8,132 nucleotides of DNA, taken from contig DATCIR010000186.1 in the NCBI GenBank assembly GCA_036507695.1, forward strand, positions 1-8,132, read 5' to 3'. The stretch is from JAKEGK01 sp036507695. GTDB lineage: Bacteria > Pseudomonadota > Gammaproteobacteria > SZUA-152. Shown here piece by piece: positions 1-5,911 of this stretch (its first letter is position 1; each line of letters opens with the position of its first letter). The position numbers were made by a program, and so were the translations under genes. The notes below the pieces were generated by a model, which did not search any database, was not told where the DNA came from, and saw only the letters and a list, made by a program, of their open reading frames with translations.

Positions 1-45
1 AAGGAAGCTGACAAGCCCGTGGCAGGCAAACAAGCCCGCGCCTGA
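1..45 (+). CDS. Possible C-terminal tail of an upstream gene (partial)
   Basis: Frame 1 is open from the window edge to a TGA at 43-45 and reads KEADKPVAGKQARA, a Lys/Ala-rich tail of the kind often seen at the end of a membrane or cytosolic protein. Nothing in 14 residues identifies a family. In known dsr clusters the gene before dsrN is dsrP, an NrfD-like membrane protein, but that is only a positional suggestion. Frame 2 is also open, to 69, so even the reading frame is uncertain. Confidence 0.25.
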   Translation, partial: KEADKPVAGKQARA

Positions 46-77
46 CTTGTCTCACAAGCGCTCTGCGTAGACGAAAA

Positions 78-98
78 TGCGGCGCGCGCTGCGCCGCA
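78..98. other. GC-rich stem-loop, 8-bp perfect stem
   Basis: Bases 78-85 (TGCGGCGC) are the exact reverse complement of 91-98 (GCGCCGCA), with a 5-base loop GCGCT. The stem is nearly all G/C and would be stable in RNA or single-stranded DNA. On the + strand no T-run follows, so it is not a classical terminator for an upstream gene. On the minus strand the stem is followed by TTTT, but no minus-strand gene needs it. Its right arm touches the first copy of the 9-bp tandem repeat. Confidence 0.6.
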
Positions 99-166
99 AC
101 AGCAGTAACAGCAGTAACAGCAGTAACAGCAGTAACAGCAGTAACAGCAGTAACAGCAGTAACAGT
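98..166 (+). repeat. 9-bp minisatellite (AACAGCAGT), seven perfect copies plus a partial
   Basis: Seven head-to-tail, identical copies of AACAGCAGT occupy 98-160, and a partial copy AACAGT follows at 161-166. The array ends 19 bases before the ATG of the TrpD2-like gene, so it lies in its leader or promoter region. Perfect identity suggests recent expansion by slippage. Because the unit is a multiple of three, copy changes would not shift a frame. They would alter spacing between any upstream promoter and the ribosome binding site. Confidence 0.95.
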
Positions 167-185
167 AATCGGTTGAGGTTTTCCT

Positions 186-1190
186 ATGTTTTACCAAGAA
201 CATCCGTTCGCGCAATTTATCCGCATCCTGGGAAAAGGCCGCAAGGGTTCCCGCGGGCTGACGCTGGACGAAGCGAAAACCGCCTTCGGCATGATCGTCA
301 ACAATGAAGTCACGCCGGAACAACTGGGCGCGTTTTTGATGCTGATGCGCGTCAAGGAAGAAACCCCGGAAGAAGTCGCCGGCGCGGTGCTGGCCATCCG
401 CGACTATCTCAAGGTTCCGGAGCACGCGCCCCAGGTGGATCTCGATTGGTCATCCTACGCCGGTAAAAAACGCCAGCTGCCGTGGTTTATCCTCAGCACC
501 CTGACCCTCGCCGACAACGGCATTACCGTGTTCATGCACGGCGCCAGCGGCCATACCAACAATCGGGTTTACACCAAATATGTGTTAAACAACCTGGGGC
601 TGGAGCCCTGCACCTCGCTGCAACAAGCGTGCGATGAAATGAAAACGCGCCGGTTCGCCTATCTCGATATCGAACACTTGTGTCCCAGGCTGCATCACAT
701 TATTGAATTGCGTCCCTTCCTGGGTTTGCGCTCACCGGTGCATACCGTCGCGCGCATGATCAACCCCTTCCACGCGCCGTATGCGATGCAGGGCATTTTT
801 CATCCGGGTTATCAACCGACGCATCAGCAAGCCGCCCTGATCCTCAATCAACCCCATCTCGGGGTGATCAAGGGCGACGGCGGGGAAATCGAACGCAACC
901 CGGACATGGAGTGCCTGGTGCAAAGCGTCCACAACGGTGAAATGTCCGATGAAATCTGGCCTGCGATGTTCAAGCGCCGCCATGTGAAAGATGAAGAATT
1001 AAACCCGCAACGCCTCGGCCAGCTCTGGCGCGGTCAAATTGACGATGAATACGCCAACGCGGCCGTGATCGGCACCCTGGCCATCACGCTCAAGATGATG
1101 GGCAAAGCCGCCAACCAGCCGGACGCGGAAACCCTCGCCGCGCAACTCTGGAACGATCGCGCTAAAGACAAATACGGAGCCGCGGCTTGA
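186..1190 (+). CDS. TrpD2/YbiB-like glycosyltransferase family 3 protein
   Basis: The 334-residue product has the two-part fold of anthranilate phosphoribosyltransferase relatives. A helical N-terminal domain (about 10-75, with LTLDEAKTAFGMIVNNEVTPEQ) precedes the nucleoside phosphorylase/TrpD-type domain. The canonical GTGGD PRPP loop of TrpD is replaced by YAGKKRQLP (91-99), as in YbiB/TrpD2 proteins. Retained landmarks are VFMHGASGH (His118), RPFLGLRSPVHTVARMINP and KGDGGEIE (229-236). Enzymatic activity is therefore doubtful; YbiB-type proteins are known to bind nucleic acid. The start is supported by GAGG at 175-178, seven bases before ATG. The gene is followed after 40 bp by dsrN on the same strand, suggesting co-transcription. 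A link to sirohaem-amide or sulfur metabolism is inferred from that neighbour only. Family assignment is confident; function is unknown. Confidence 0.85.
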   Translation: MFYQEHPFAQFIRILGKGRKGSRGLTLDEAKTAFGMIVNNEVTPEQLGAFLMLMRVKEETPEEVAGAVLAIRDYLKVPEHAPQVDLDWSSYAGKKRQLPWFILSTLTLADNGITVFMHGASGHTNNRVYTKYVLNNLGLEPCTSLQQACDEMKTRRFAYLDIEHLCPRLHHIIELRPFLGLRSPVHTVARMINPFHAPYAMQGIFHPGYQPTHQQAALILNQPHLGVIKGDGGEIERNPDMECLVQSVHNGEMSDEIWPAMFKRRHVKDEELNPQRLGQLWRGQIDDEYANAAVIGTLAITLKMMGKAANQPDAETLAAQLWNDRAKDKYGAAA

Positions 1191-1230
1191 TCCGGCTGAT
1201 CCTGCGTCACAGCATTGTCCACCGGATCCC

Positions 1231-2634
1231 ATGAGCCATTTCTTTATCTCCGCGGCGCACAAGTCCTCCGGCAAAACCACCATCAGTCTTGGCCTGTGCG
1301 CCGCGCTCAAATCCCGAAACCTGAAAGTCCGGCCTTTTAAAAAAGGCCCTGACTATATCGATCCCATGTGGCTCGGCAAAGCGGCCGGCGCCGATTGCCA
1401 CAACCTGGATTTTAATACCATGGGCAGCGAAGAAATCCAGCGCACGTTTCACCACTATTCCACCGGCTTTGATATCAGCCTGATTGAAGGCAATAAAGGT
1501 TTATACGACGGCTTGAACCTGGACGGCAGCAACAGCAACGCCGCGCTGGCCATGCTGTTAAATACTCCGGTGATCCTGGTGATCGATGCAAGAGGCATGA
1601 CCCGCGGCATTGCGCCCTTGATACTCGGTTACCAGGCGTTTGAACCCGGCTTAAACATCGCGGGCGTGATCCTGAATCAACTGGGTGGCAGCCGTCACGA
1701 GAGCAAACTGCGCGCGGTGATTGATCACTACACCGCTTTACCGGTAATCGGCGCCGTGCATCATGACCAGGAACTCACCATCACCGAACGGCACCTGGGC
1801 CTGATACCGAGCAACGAAATAAGTGAGGCGCAAAGGCGTATCACCCTGCTCGGCCAACGCATCGCCCAACAAGTGGATCTGGATGCCTTGCTGGCGATTG
1901 CGCGCAAGGCAACATTTACTATTAATCCGGCCCCTGCAACACAACAACAGCCGTTTCAATTGCCCAATGCCTGCCGCATCGGCGTCGCCAAAGACGCGGC
2001 GTTTGGTTTTTATTATCCCGGTGACATGGAAGCCTTCCAGCAGGCCGGCGCCGAACTCGTCTACTTCGACACCCTGCACGACAAGGAGCTGCCGCAAGTT
2101 GACGGCTTGTTTATCGGCGGCGGATTCCCGGAAACACACATGGCCGCCCTGGAAGCCAACCGCGCCATGCGCCAATCGGTGCGCAACGCCGTCGACGCCG
2201 GCCTGCCCATCTATGCGGAATGCGGCGGCTTGATGTATTTAACCCGCAGCCTTGCCTGGAACCGGCAACGCTGCGAGATGGCCGGCGCCATCCCCGCCGA
2301 TACGGTTATGCATGCAAAACCGCAAGGCCGCGGTTATGTCAAACTGCAGGAAACCGCCAACCACCCCTGGCCCACAGCCACAAACGCCAAGCAAACCCCG
2401 GAAATCGCCGCGCATGAATTTCACTACTCTAGCCTGGAAAACCTCAGCGGTGTAAAATTCGCGTACACCGTGCGGCGTGGAACCGGCATTGACGGCAGCC
2501 ATGACGGCATTGTTTACAAGAACGTATTGGGTTGCTACACGCATTTGCGTGATGTTGAGCAAAACCATTGGGTGCAACGCTTTTTGCGCTTTGTGCAGCA
2601 ACACCGCTCCGCAAAAACGAGCGCAATAAAGTAA
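1231..2634 (+). CDS. dsrN: DsrN-type cobyrinate/sirohaem a,c-diamide synthase
   Basis: This 467-residue protein belongs to the CobB/CbiA family of ATP- and glutamine-dependent amidases. The N-terminal ATPase half begins with a P-loop-like KSSGKTT (11-17, Lys15). It continues with KKGPDYIDPMW (about 38-48) and EGNKGLYDG, the counterpart of the family's EGxxGLxDG. The C-terminal class I glutamine amidotransferase half has GGGFPETH, the nucleophile in YAECGGLMYL (Cys331), EFHYS (His398) and a terminal YTHLRD (His438). CobB/CbiA amidates the a and c acetate groups of cobyrinate; its dsr-linked homologue DsrN is thought to make sirohaem amide for reverse dissimilatory sulfite reductase. I prefer DsrN because a dsrR-like gene follows and no cobalamin genes are in view. 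CobB itself or a CfbB-like enzyme cannot be excluded from the sequence alone. A weak GGAT precedes the ATG. Confidence 0.88.
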   Translation: MSHFFISAAHKSSGKTTISLGLCAALKSRNLKVRPFKKGPDYIDPMWLGKAAGADCHNLDFNTMGSEEIQRTFHHYSTGFDISLIEGNKGLYDGLNLDGSNSNAALAMLLNTPVILVIDARGMTRGIAPLILGYQAFEPGLNIAGVILNQLGGSRHESKLRAVIDHYTALPVIGAVHHDQELTITERHLGLIPSNEISEAQRRITLLGQRIAQQVDLDALLAIARKATFTINPAPATQQQPFQLPNACRIGVAKDAAFGFYYPGDMEAFQQAGAELVYFDTLHDKELPQVDGLFIGGGFPETHMAALEANRAMRQSVRNAVDAGLPIYAECGGLMYLTRSLAWNRQRCEMAGAIPADTVMHAKPQGRGYVKLQETANHPWPTATNAKQTPEIAAHEFHYSSLENLSGVKFAYTVRRGTGIDGSHDGIVYKNVLGCYTHLRDVEQNHWVQRFLRFVQQHRSAKTSAIK

Positions 2635-2660
2635 CGTATCAAAGGAACATCTGATTGATT

Positions 2661-2805
2661 CGTCATTCCGGACGAAGCGAAGCGGAGATCCGGAATCCAG
2701 TGCTTTTAAATCAACGTGATGCTGGATACCGACTTCGGCTTTGGCATCCTGCGTCGCTCTATAGGGTACATCCATGTACCCGTTCGCCGGTATGGCGAAA
2801 CATGA
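2661..2805. repeat. Palindrome-rich intercistronic element (REP/MITE-like)
   Basis: The 209-bp gap between dsrN and dsrR contains several consecutive small inverted repeats. ATTCCGGA (2665-2672) pairs with TCCGGAAT (2689-2696). GATGC (2718-2722) pairs with GCATC (2744-2748). GGGTACA (2764-2770) pairs with TGTACCC (2775-2781), and TTCGCC (2783-2788) pairs with GGCGAA (2794-2799). ATACCG (2726-2731) can also pair with CGGTAT (2788-2793). The opening CGTCATTCCGG with CCGGAATCCAG resembles a common style of dispersed intergenic palindrome in proteobacteria. No second copy lies in this window, so the repeat nature is inferred. Its position could lower or separate dsrR expression from dsrN. Confidence 0.6.
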
Positions 2806-2843
2806 ATTAATCAGAGTTTCCCTAACAGACAAAGGTATACAAA

Positions 2844-3155
2844 ATGATAACAGTCTCGCCCGCCGCCGCCGCGCAAATCAAAAAATCCGCGGAAGAAACC
2901 GATTCAGAAAGCCTGTGCCTGCGTATCGCCGCCCGCGTCACACCGGACGAAGCCCTGGACTACGGCATGGGCTTCGATGAGGCGAAAGAGGATGATTTGC
3001 GCAACCAGTCAGAAGGCATTGATATCATCGTCTCCCCCGCCAGCGCCGACCTGCTGCATGGCACCCACATTGATTATGTGCAACTGGAAACCGGCGAATA
3101 CAATTTTATTTTCCAGAATCCCAACGACCCGGCGCACAAGCCCGCCAAGGACTAA
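2844..3155 (+). CDS. dsrR: DsrR-like A-type iron-sulfur scaffold relative lacking the ligand cysteines
   Basis: The 103-residue product has the size and pattern of the IscA/HesB (A-type) fold. It opens with ITVSPAAAAQIKKS, continues with a strand region LCLRIAARVTPDEALDYGMGFDEAKEDD, then IDIIVSPASADLLHGTHIDYV and ends with EYNFIFQNPN. True A-type scaffolds carry three conserved cysteines, one plus a C-terminal CxC. Here only Cys25 exists and the C-terminal pair is absent. Loss of these cysteines is characteristic of DsrR, which is needed for proper function of the dsr system in phototrophic sulfur oxidisers and does not bind iron-sulfur clusters. AAAGG at 2831-2835, eight bases upstream, supports the start. 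Adjacency to dsrN reinforces the call. The usual next gene, dsrS, is missing. Confidence 0.85.
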   Translation: MITVSPAAAAQIKKSAEETDSESLCLRIAARVTPDEALDYGMGFDEAKEDDLRNQSEGIDIIVSPASADLLHGTHIDYVQLETGEYNFIFQNPNDPAHKPAKD

Positions 3156-3170
3156 CCGGTACGCGGGATT

Positions 3171-3191
3171 CCCCGGCCCGGCGTGCTGGGG
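3171..3191 (+). terminator. Weak hairpin after dsrR, possible transcript end
   Basis: CCCCGGC (3171-3177) can pair with GCTGGGG (3185-3191) over seven positions including one G-U, with a 7-base loop. It lies 16 bases after the dsrR stop. No T-run follows, so if it ends transcription it is not a canonical intrinsic terminator. It could instead just stabilise the 3' end of the mRNA. Confidence 0.3.
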
Positions 3192-3271
3192 ACCGCCCCG
3201 TAAAAATAGAGCCACCCATAGCCGGCATCCACAGCGCCGTATTCCCGAAAATTTCTGTTACACTAACGCTA

Positions 3272-3300
3272 TTGCACAATTGCTTTTACACTGTTATATA
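3272..3300 (+). promoter_or_regulatory. Candidate sigma70 promoter for the histidine kinase gene
   Basis: TTGCAC (3272-3277) and TATATA (3295-3300) are separated by 17 bases, close to the ideal sigma70 arrangement. The predicted start is near 3307, giving a leader of about 55 bases before the kinase ATG. The surroundings are clearly more AT-rich than the flanking genes. A direct repeat TTACACT occurs at 3258-3264 and 3286-3292, bracketing the -35 box, and ATTGC is repeated at 3271-3275 and 3279-3283. These are possible regulator contacts, but no known consensus is matched. Confidence 0.6.
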
Positions 3301-3361
3301 GCGTTTCCATTGGACTTTACATAAGAGCTCCCATAACCCGGCAGAACTGCGTTAGCGATCC

Positions 3362-4930
3362 ATGAACCCCCATCCGTCCCGATTGCGTTGGCTGCGAAAA
3401 CCCACCGGTTTTTTCGAAGGTGAATTGGTGTTACCGTTAACCGGAATTGCCTTCACCCTGCTGGCATTGTTCGCCTGCAACTATTTATTACTGCTGCTCC
3501 CCGAATATAAAGTTGGCGTCGTAGTCACTGATATTCTGCTGCTGACATTTGGCGTTTATCTCGTTGTTATCAGCTACCGCCGCATCCGGCAAAACCTGCT
3601 GCAGCCGCTGGTGCAAATGCGCGACTGGGCCTACGCCATGCAGGACGGCGACCTGACCGCGAGAATCCCGCTGCCGGAGCAGGGCGAATTTCTCAAGCTG
3701 GCCATCGTCATCAATGACCTGGGTGATTCCATGTATTCGCTCAGCCTGGAACTGGACGAGAAAGTCAAAGAACAAACCCAGCGCCTGGAGCAAAAATCCA
3801 AAATCCTGGAAATCCTCTACGAAGTCGCCGCCACCAGCAACAGCGCGCATGATATTGAAGAGCTGTTGCAGAATTACCTGTTTACATTGTTCAACCTGGT
3901 TAAAGCATCCACCGCAACGGTGCGCATCATCACCGATGATAATAAACTGCGGGTGATCGGCAGCATTGGCATTGACGAAATCTTCGAAGACGAACGCAGC
4001 ACGCCGATTGAACGCTGCCTGTGCGTCCAGGATTTTTCCAACCACGTCATCAGTTGCACCGTCGATCGCAACCTATGCAGCAATTTATTGAATAAATCCC
4101 TGCCGCTGCCCGACGGCACGAAAATCATCGCACTGCCCTTGCAATATCAAAACCGCACCCTGGGCATTTACCATCTTTACGCGCCACAAATCGACATTGA
4201 ACAGCAACCCGAGCTGAAAAGTATCCTCACCAATATCGGCCAGCACTTAAGCCTGGCCATGGAAACCGCGCGCCTCGACAACGAATCCAAGCGCCTGCAC
4301 ATCATGCAGGAACGAACCATGCTGGCCCACGAACTCCATGACTCACTGGCGCAAACCCTGGCCAGCCTGCGCTTTCAGGTTAACCTGCTGGCAAAGACCC
4401 TGAAAAATTCCGGCAACGCCACCGCAAAGGCCGAAGTCGAGCAACTGAAAAACGGCCTGGATGAAGCCAACAACGAACTGCGCGAATTGCTGGCGCATTT
4501 CCGCGTGCACATGGATGAACGCGGGCTAATACCCGCGACGGAAGCCTTGATCGCACGCTTCCGGAATGAAAGCGGCATCCCGGTGTACTTTCAGAACGAG
4601 TGCCCGGATTTAAAACTGCCCCCGATACAGGAAGTGCAGGTATTGCATATCATTCAGGAGTCCCTGACCAACGCGCGCAAGCACAGCCAGGCCAATAATG
4701 TGCGCATCCTGATCCGGCAAACCCAGGATGACCATTATCATGTATTGATCGAAGATGATGGCGTGGGCATTGATGACCGGAAAATCATGGGCCATCCGGG
4801 TGAACACGTCGGCTTGAGCATCATGAAAGAACGGGCGCGGCGCATTAATGGCGAGGTCACCATCGAGTCGGAACCTGGGGAAGGCACCCGGATTGAACTC
4901 GATTTTCCGATTTCAACGGCGATATCGTAA
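3362..4930 (+). CDS. NarX-like membrane sensor histidine kinase (HAMP-GAF-HisKA_3-HATPase_c)
   Basis: The 522-residue protein has two hydrophobic segments (about 24-46 and 51-71) joined by only a few residues, so there is almost no periplasmic sensor. A HAMP domain (about 72-125, with GDLTARIPLPEQGEF) leads into a coiled-coil stretch and a GAF domain (about 150-300). The GAF carries Cys219-x-Cys221, Cys232 and Cys239, resembling the cysteine cluster of NarX-type central modules. The HisKA_3 box is AHELHDSLAQTLA, with phospho-acceptor His326. The HATPase has an N box ending in Asn437, a G1 box EDDGVGID (464-471), and GEHVGLSIMKERA with GEGT (506-509). With so small an outer loop, the GAF is the likely input, perhaps redox or a diatomic gas. 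It is followed after 85 bp by its probable partner regulator. No clear Shine-Dalgarno precedes the ATG, so the start is less certain than the family. Confidence 0.88.
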   Translation: MNPHPSRLRWLRKPTGFFEGELVLPLTGIAFTLLALFACNYLLLLLPEYKVGVVVTDILLLTFGVYLVVISYRRIRQNLLQPLVQMRDWAYAMQDGDLTARIPLPEQGEFLKLAIVINDLGDSMYSLSLELDEKVKEQTQRLEQKSKILEILYEVAATSNSAHDIEELLQNYLFTLFNLVKASTATVRIITDDNKLRVIGSIGIDEIFEDERSTPIERCLCVQDFSNHVISCTVDRNLCSNLLNKSLPLPDGTKIIALPLQYQNRTLGIYHLYAPQIDIEQQPELKSILTNIGQHLSLAMETARLDNESKRLHIMQERTMLAHELHDSLAQTLASLRFQVNLLAKTLKNSGNATAKAEVEQLKNGLDEANNELRELLAHFRVHMDERGLIPATEALIARFRNESGIPVYFQNECPDLKLPPIQEVQVLHIIQESLTNARKHSQANNVRILIRQTQDDHYHVLIEDDGVGIDDRKIMGHPGEHVGLSIMKERARRINGEVTIESEPGEGTRIELDFPISTAIS

Positions 4931-4939
4931 AAAAAAGCG

Positions 4940-4965
4940 CCTGATTTTCAATTAAACCTGATTTT
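4940..4965. repeat. 9-bp direct repeat upstream of the response regulator promoter
   Basis: CCTGATTTT occurs at 4940-4948 and again at 4957-4965, a 17-base period. Both copies lie in the 85-bp gap between kinase and regulator genes, just upstream of the candidate -35 box at 4979. This placement fits a dimer-binding operator, for example for autoregulation. It does not match the NarL heptamer consensus and could be chance in AT-rich sequence. Confidence 0.4.
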
Positions 4966-4978
4966 GGTGGCCCTGAAA

Positions 4979-5008
4979 TTAACAGTCCGGCGAAAAATCG
5001 AGTATATT
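4979..5008 (+). promoter_or_regulatory. Candidate promoter for the response regulator, possibly leaderless
   Basis: TTAACA (4979-4984) and TATATT (5003-5008) are separated by 18 bases. The ATG begins only seven bases after the -10 box, where transcription would normally start. No Shine-Dalgarno is visible in TTAACCCC before the ATG. Together these suggest a leaderless or near-leaderless mRNA from this promoter, in addition to read-through from the kinase gene. Confidence 0.45.
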
Positions 5009-5015
5009 TAACCCC

Positions 5016-5666
5016 ATGAAAGTATTACTCATCGATGACCATACCCTGTTCCGCCTGGGCCTGAAAGGCCTGTTGGAGCGCAGCGATATCGAAGTGGTGG
5101 CGGCGGCCAGCACCGGCCAGGAAGGCCTGGATATCGCCGGTCTACATGAACCGGAAGTCATCCTGCTGGACATGCGCATGCCGGATATGGACGGCTTGCT
5201 GGTCCTGAAAAAATTAAGGGCCCAAGGCGTGAAAGTGCCGATCACCATGTTAACCACCAGCACCGACGAGAACGATCTGGTGCAGTCATTGCGCAGTGGC
5301 GCGCAAGGTTATTTATTGAAAGACATGGACCCGGAAGAACTGGTTTCCGCGCTGCACAAAATCGTCGCCGGCGAAACCGTGGTGGCGCCGCAACTGGCCG
5401 GCACCCTGGCGCGGGCGCTGCAGGAAAAACCCGGCACGGAACGCAAAAAAACCCCGCTCTCCGATTTAACCCCCCGCGAATTCGAAATCATCAAACACCT
5501 GGCGGAAGGTCAAAGCAACAAGGCCATTGCGCGCGACCTCGGCATTTCCGACGGCACGGTCAAGCTGCACGTCAAGGCTATCCTGCGCAAGCTCAATGTG
5601 CGCTCCCGCGTTGAAGCGGCGGTCATTGCCGTGGAAAGCGGCCTCGGTAAAAAACAACTGCAATAA
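5016..5666 (+). CDS. NarL/LuxR-family response regulator
   Basis: The 216-residue product is a two-domain regulator. The receiver (about 2-118) has the acidic pair Asp7-Asp8, phospho-acceptor Asp52 in ILLDMRMPDMDG, Thr80 and Lys102 in YLLKDMD, which are all the switch residues expected for phosphorylation. After a short linker the DNA-binding domain (about 148-212) reads LTPREFEIIKHLAEGQSNKAIA..., followed by GISDGTVKLHVKAILRKLNV, the classic LuxR/NarL helix-turn-helix. Length and layout match NarL. It sits directly downstream of the NarX-like kinase and is very likely its partner. Targets are unknown; the neighbouring dsr genes are a reasonable guess. Initiation may be leaderless because the upstream -10 box is so near the ATG. 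Confidence 0.92.
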   Translation: MKVLLIDDHTLFRLGLKGLLERSDIEVVAAASTGQEGLDIAGLHEPEVILLDMRMPDMDGLLVLKKLRAQGVKVPITMLTTSTDENDLVQSLRSGAQGYLLKDMDPEELVSALHKIVAGETVVAPQLAGTLARALQEKPGTERKKTPLSDLTPREFEIIKHLAEGQSNKAIARDLGISDGTVKLHVKAILRKLNVRSRVEAAVIAVESGLGKKQLQ

Positions 5667-5836
5667 GCCAATGCACTGCCGCGGAAACTCTCTGCCCACG
5701 CTGCTAACTCGATGTCCGTCAAAACGGGGCAGGATCACGCTAATCCAACGGCGAAACATGTTGGCGTTTCTATCCAGGCATCGGACCTCACCGGGTTATG
5801 TAAATCGATTGGATGAGTAGCCGGCCCTATTTTCTA

Positions 5837-5866
5837 TTGGCGATGGAAAGGCATAAACCTTAGAAT
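5837..5866 (+). promoter_or_regulatory. Candidate promoter for the AI-2E family gene
   Basis: TTGGCG (5837-5842) and TAGAAT (5861-5866) are 18 bases apart, four and five matches to the sigma70 consensus. The expected transcript start is about 40 bases before the ATG. In the rest of the 245-bp gap (5667-5911) I see only a short inverted repeat, CCAAC (5745-5749) with GTTGG (5760-5764), and no convincing terminator for the regulator gene. Confidence 0.4.
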
Positions 5867-5911
5867 AGCCCCATTCTCACCGGCGATTCGAGCCGTTATT
5901 CTTCCCTGGTA

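Noticed and set aside
98..166. CRISPR-like array
   Set aside because: Units are 9 bp, contiguous and identical, with no spacers; this is a tandem repeat.
77..307. Open frame encoding an Asn-Ser-Ser repeat protein
   Set aside because: It is simply the 9-bp repeat read in one frame and overlaps 122 bases of the well-supported TrpD2-like gene. It has no ribosome binding site.
999..1310. 103-residue minus-strand open frame spanning the TrpD2-dsrN junction
   Set aside because: It is antisense to two strongly supported genes and shows no family features.
2239..2832. 197-residue minus-strand open frame
   Set aside because: It is mostly antisense to the conserved glutaminase half of dsrN and continues into the palindromic gap, with no recognisable domain.
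2774..2980. 68-residue open frame starting in the palindromic element
   Set aside because: It is out of frame with dsrR, overlaps it, and its sequence derives from hairpin arms.
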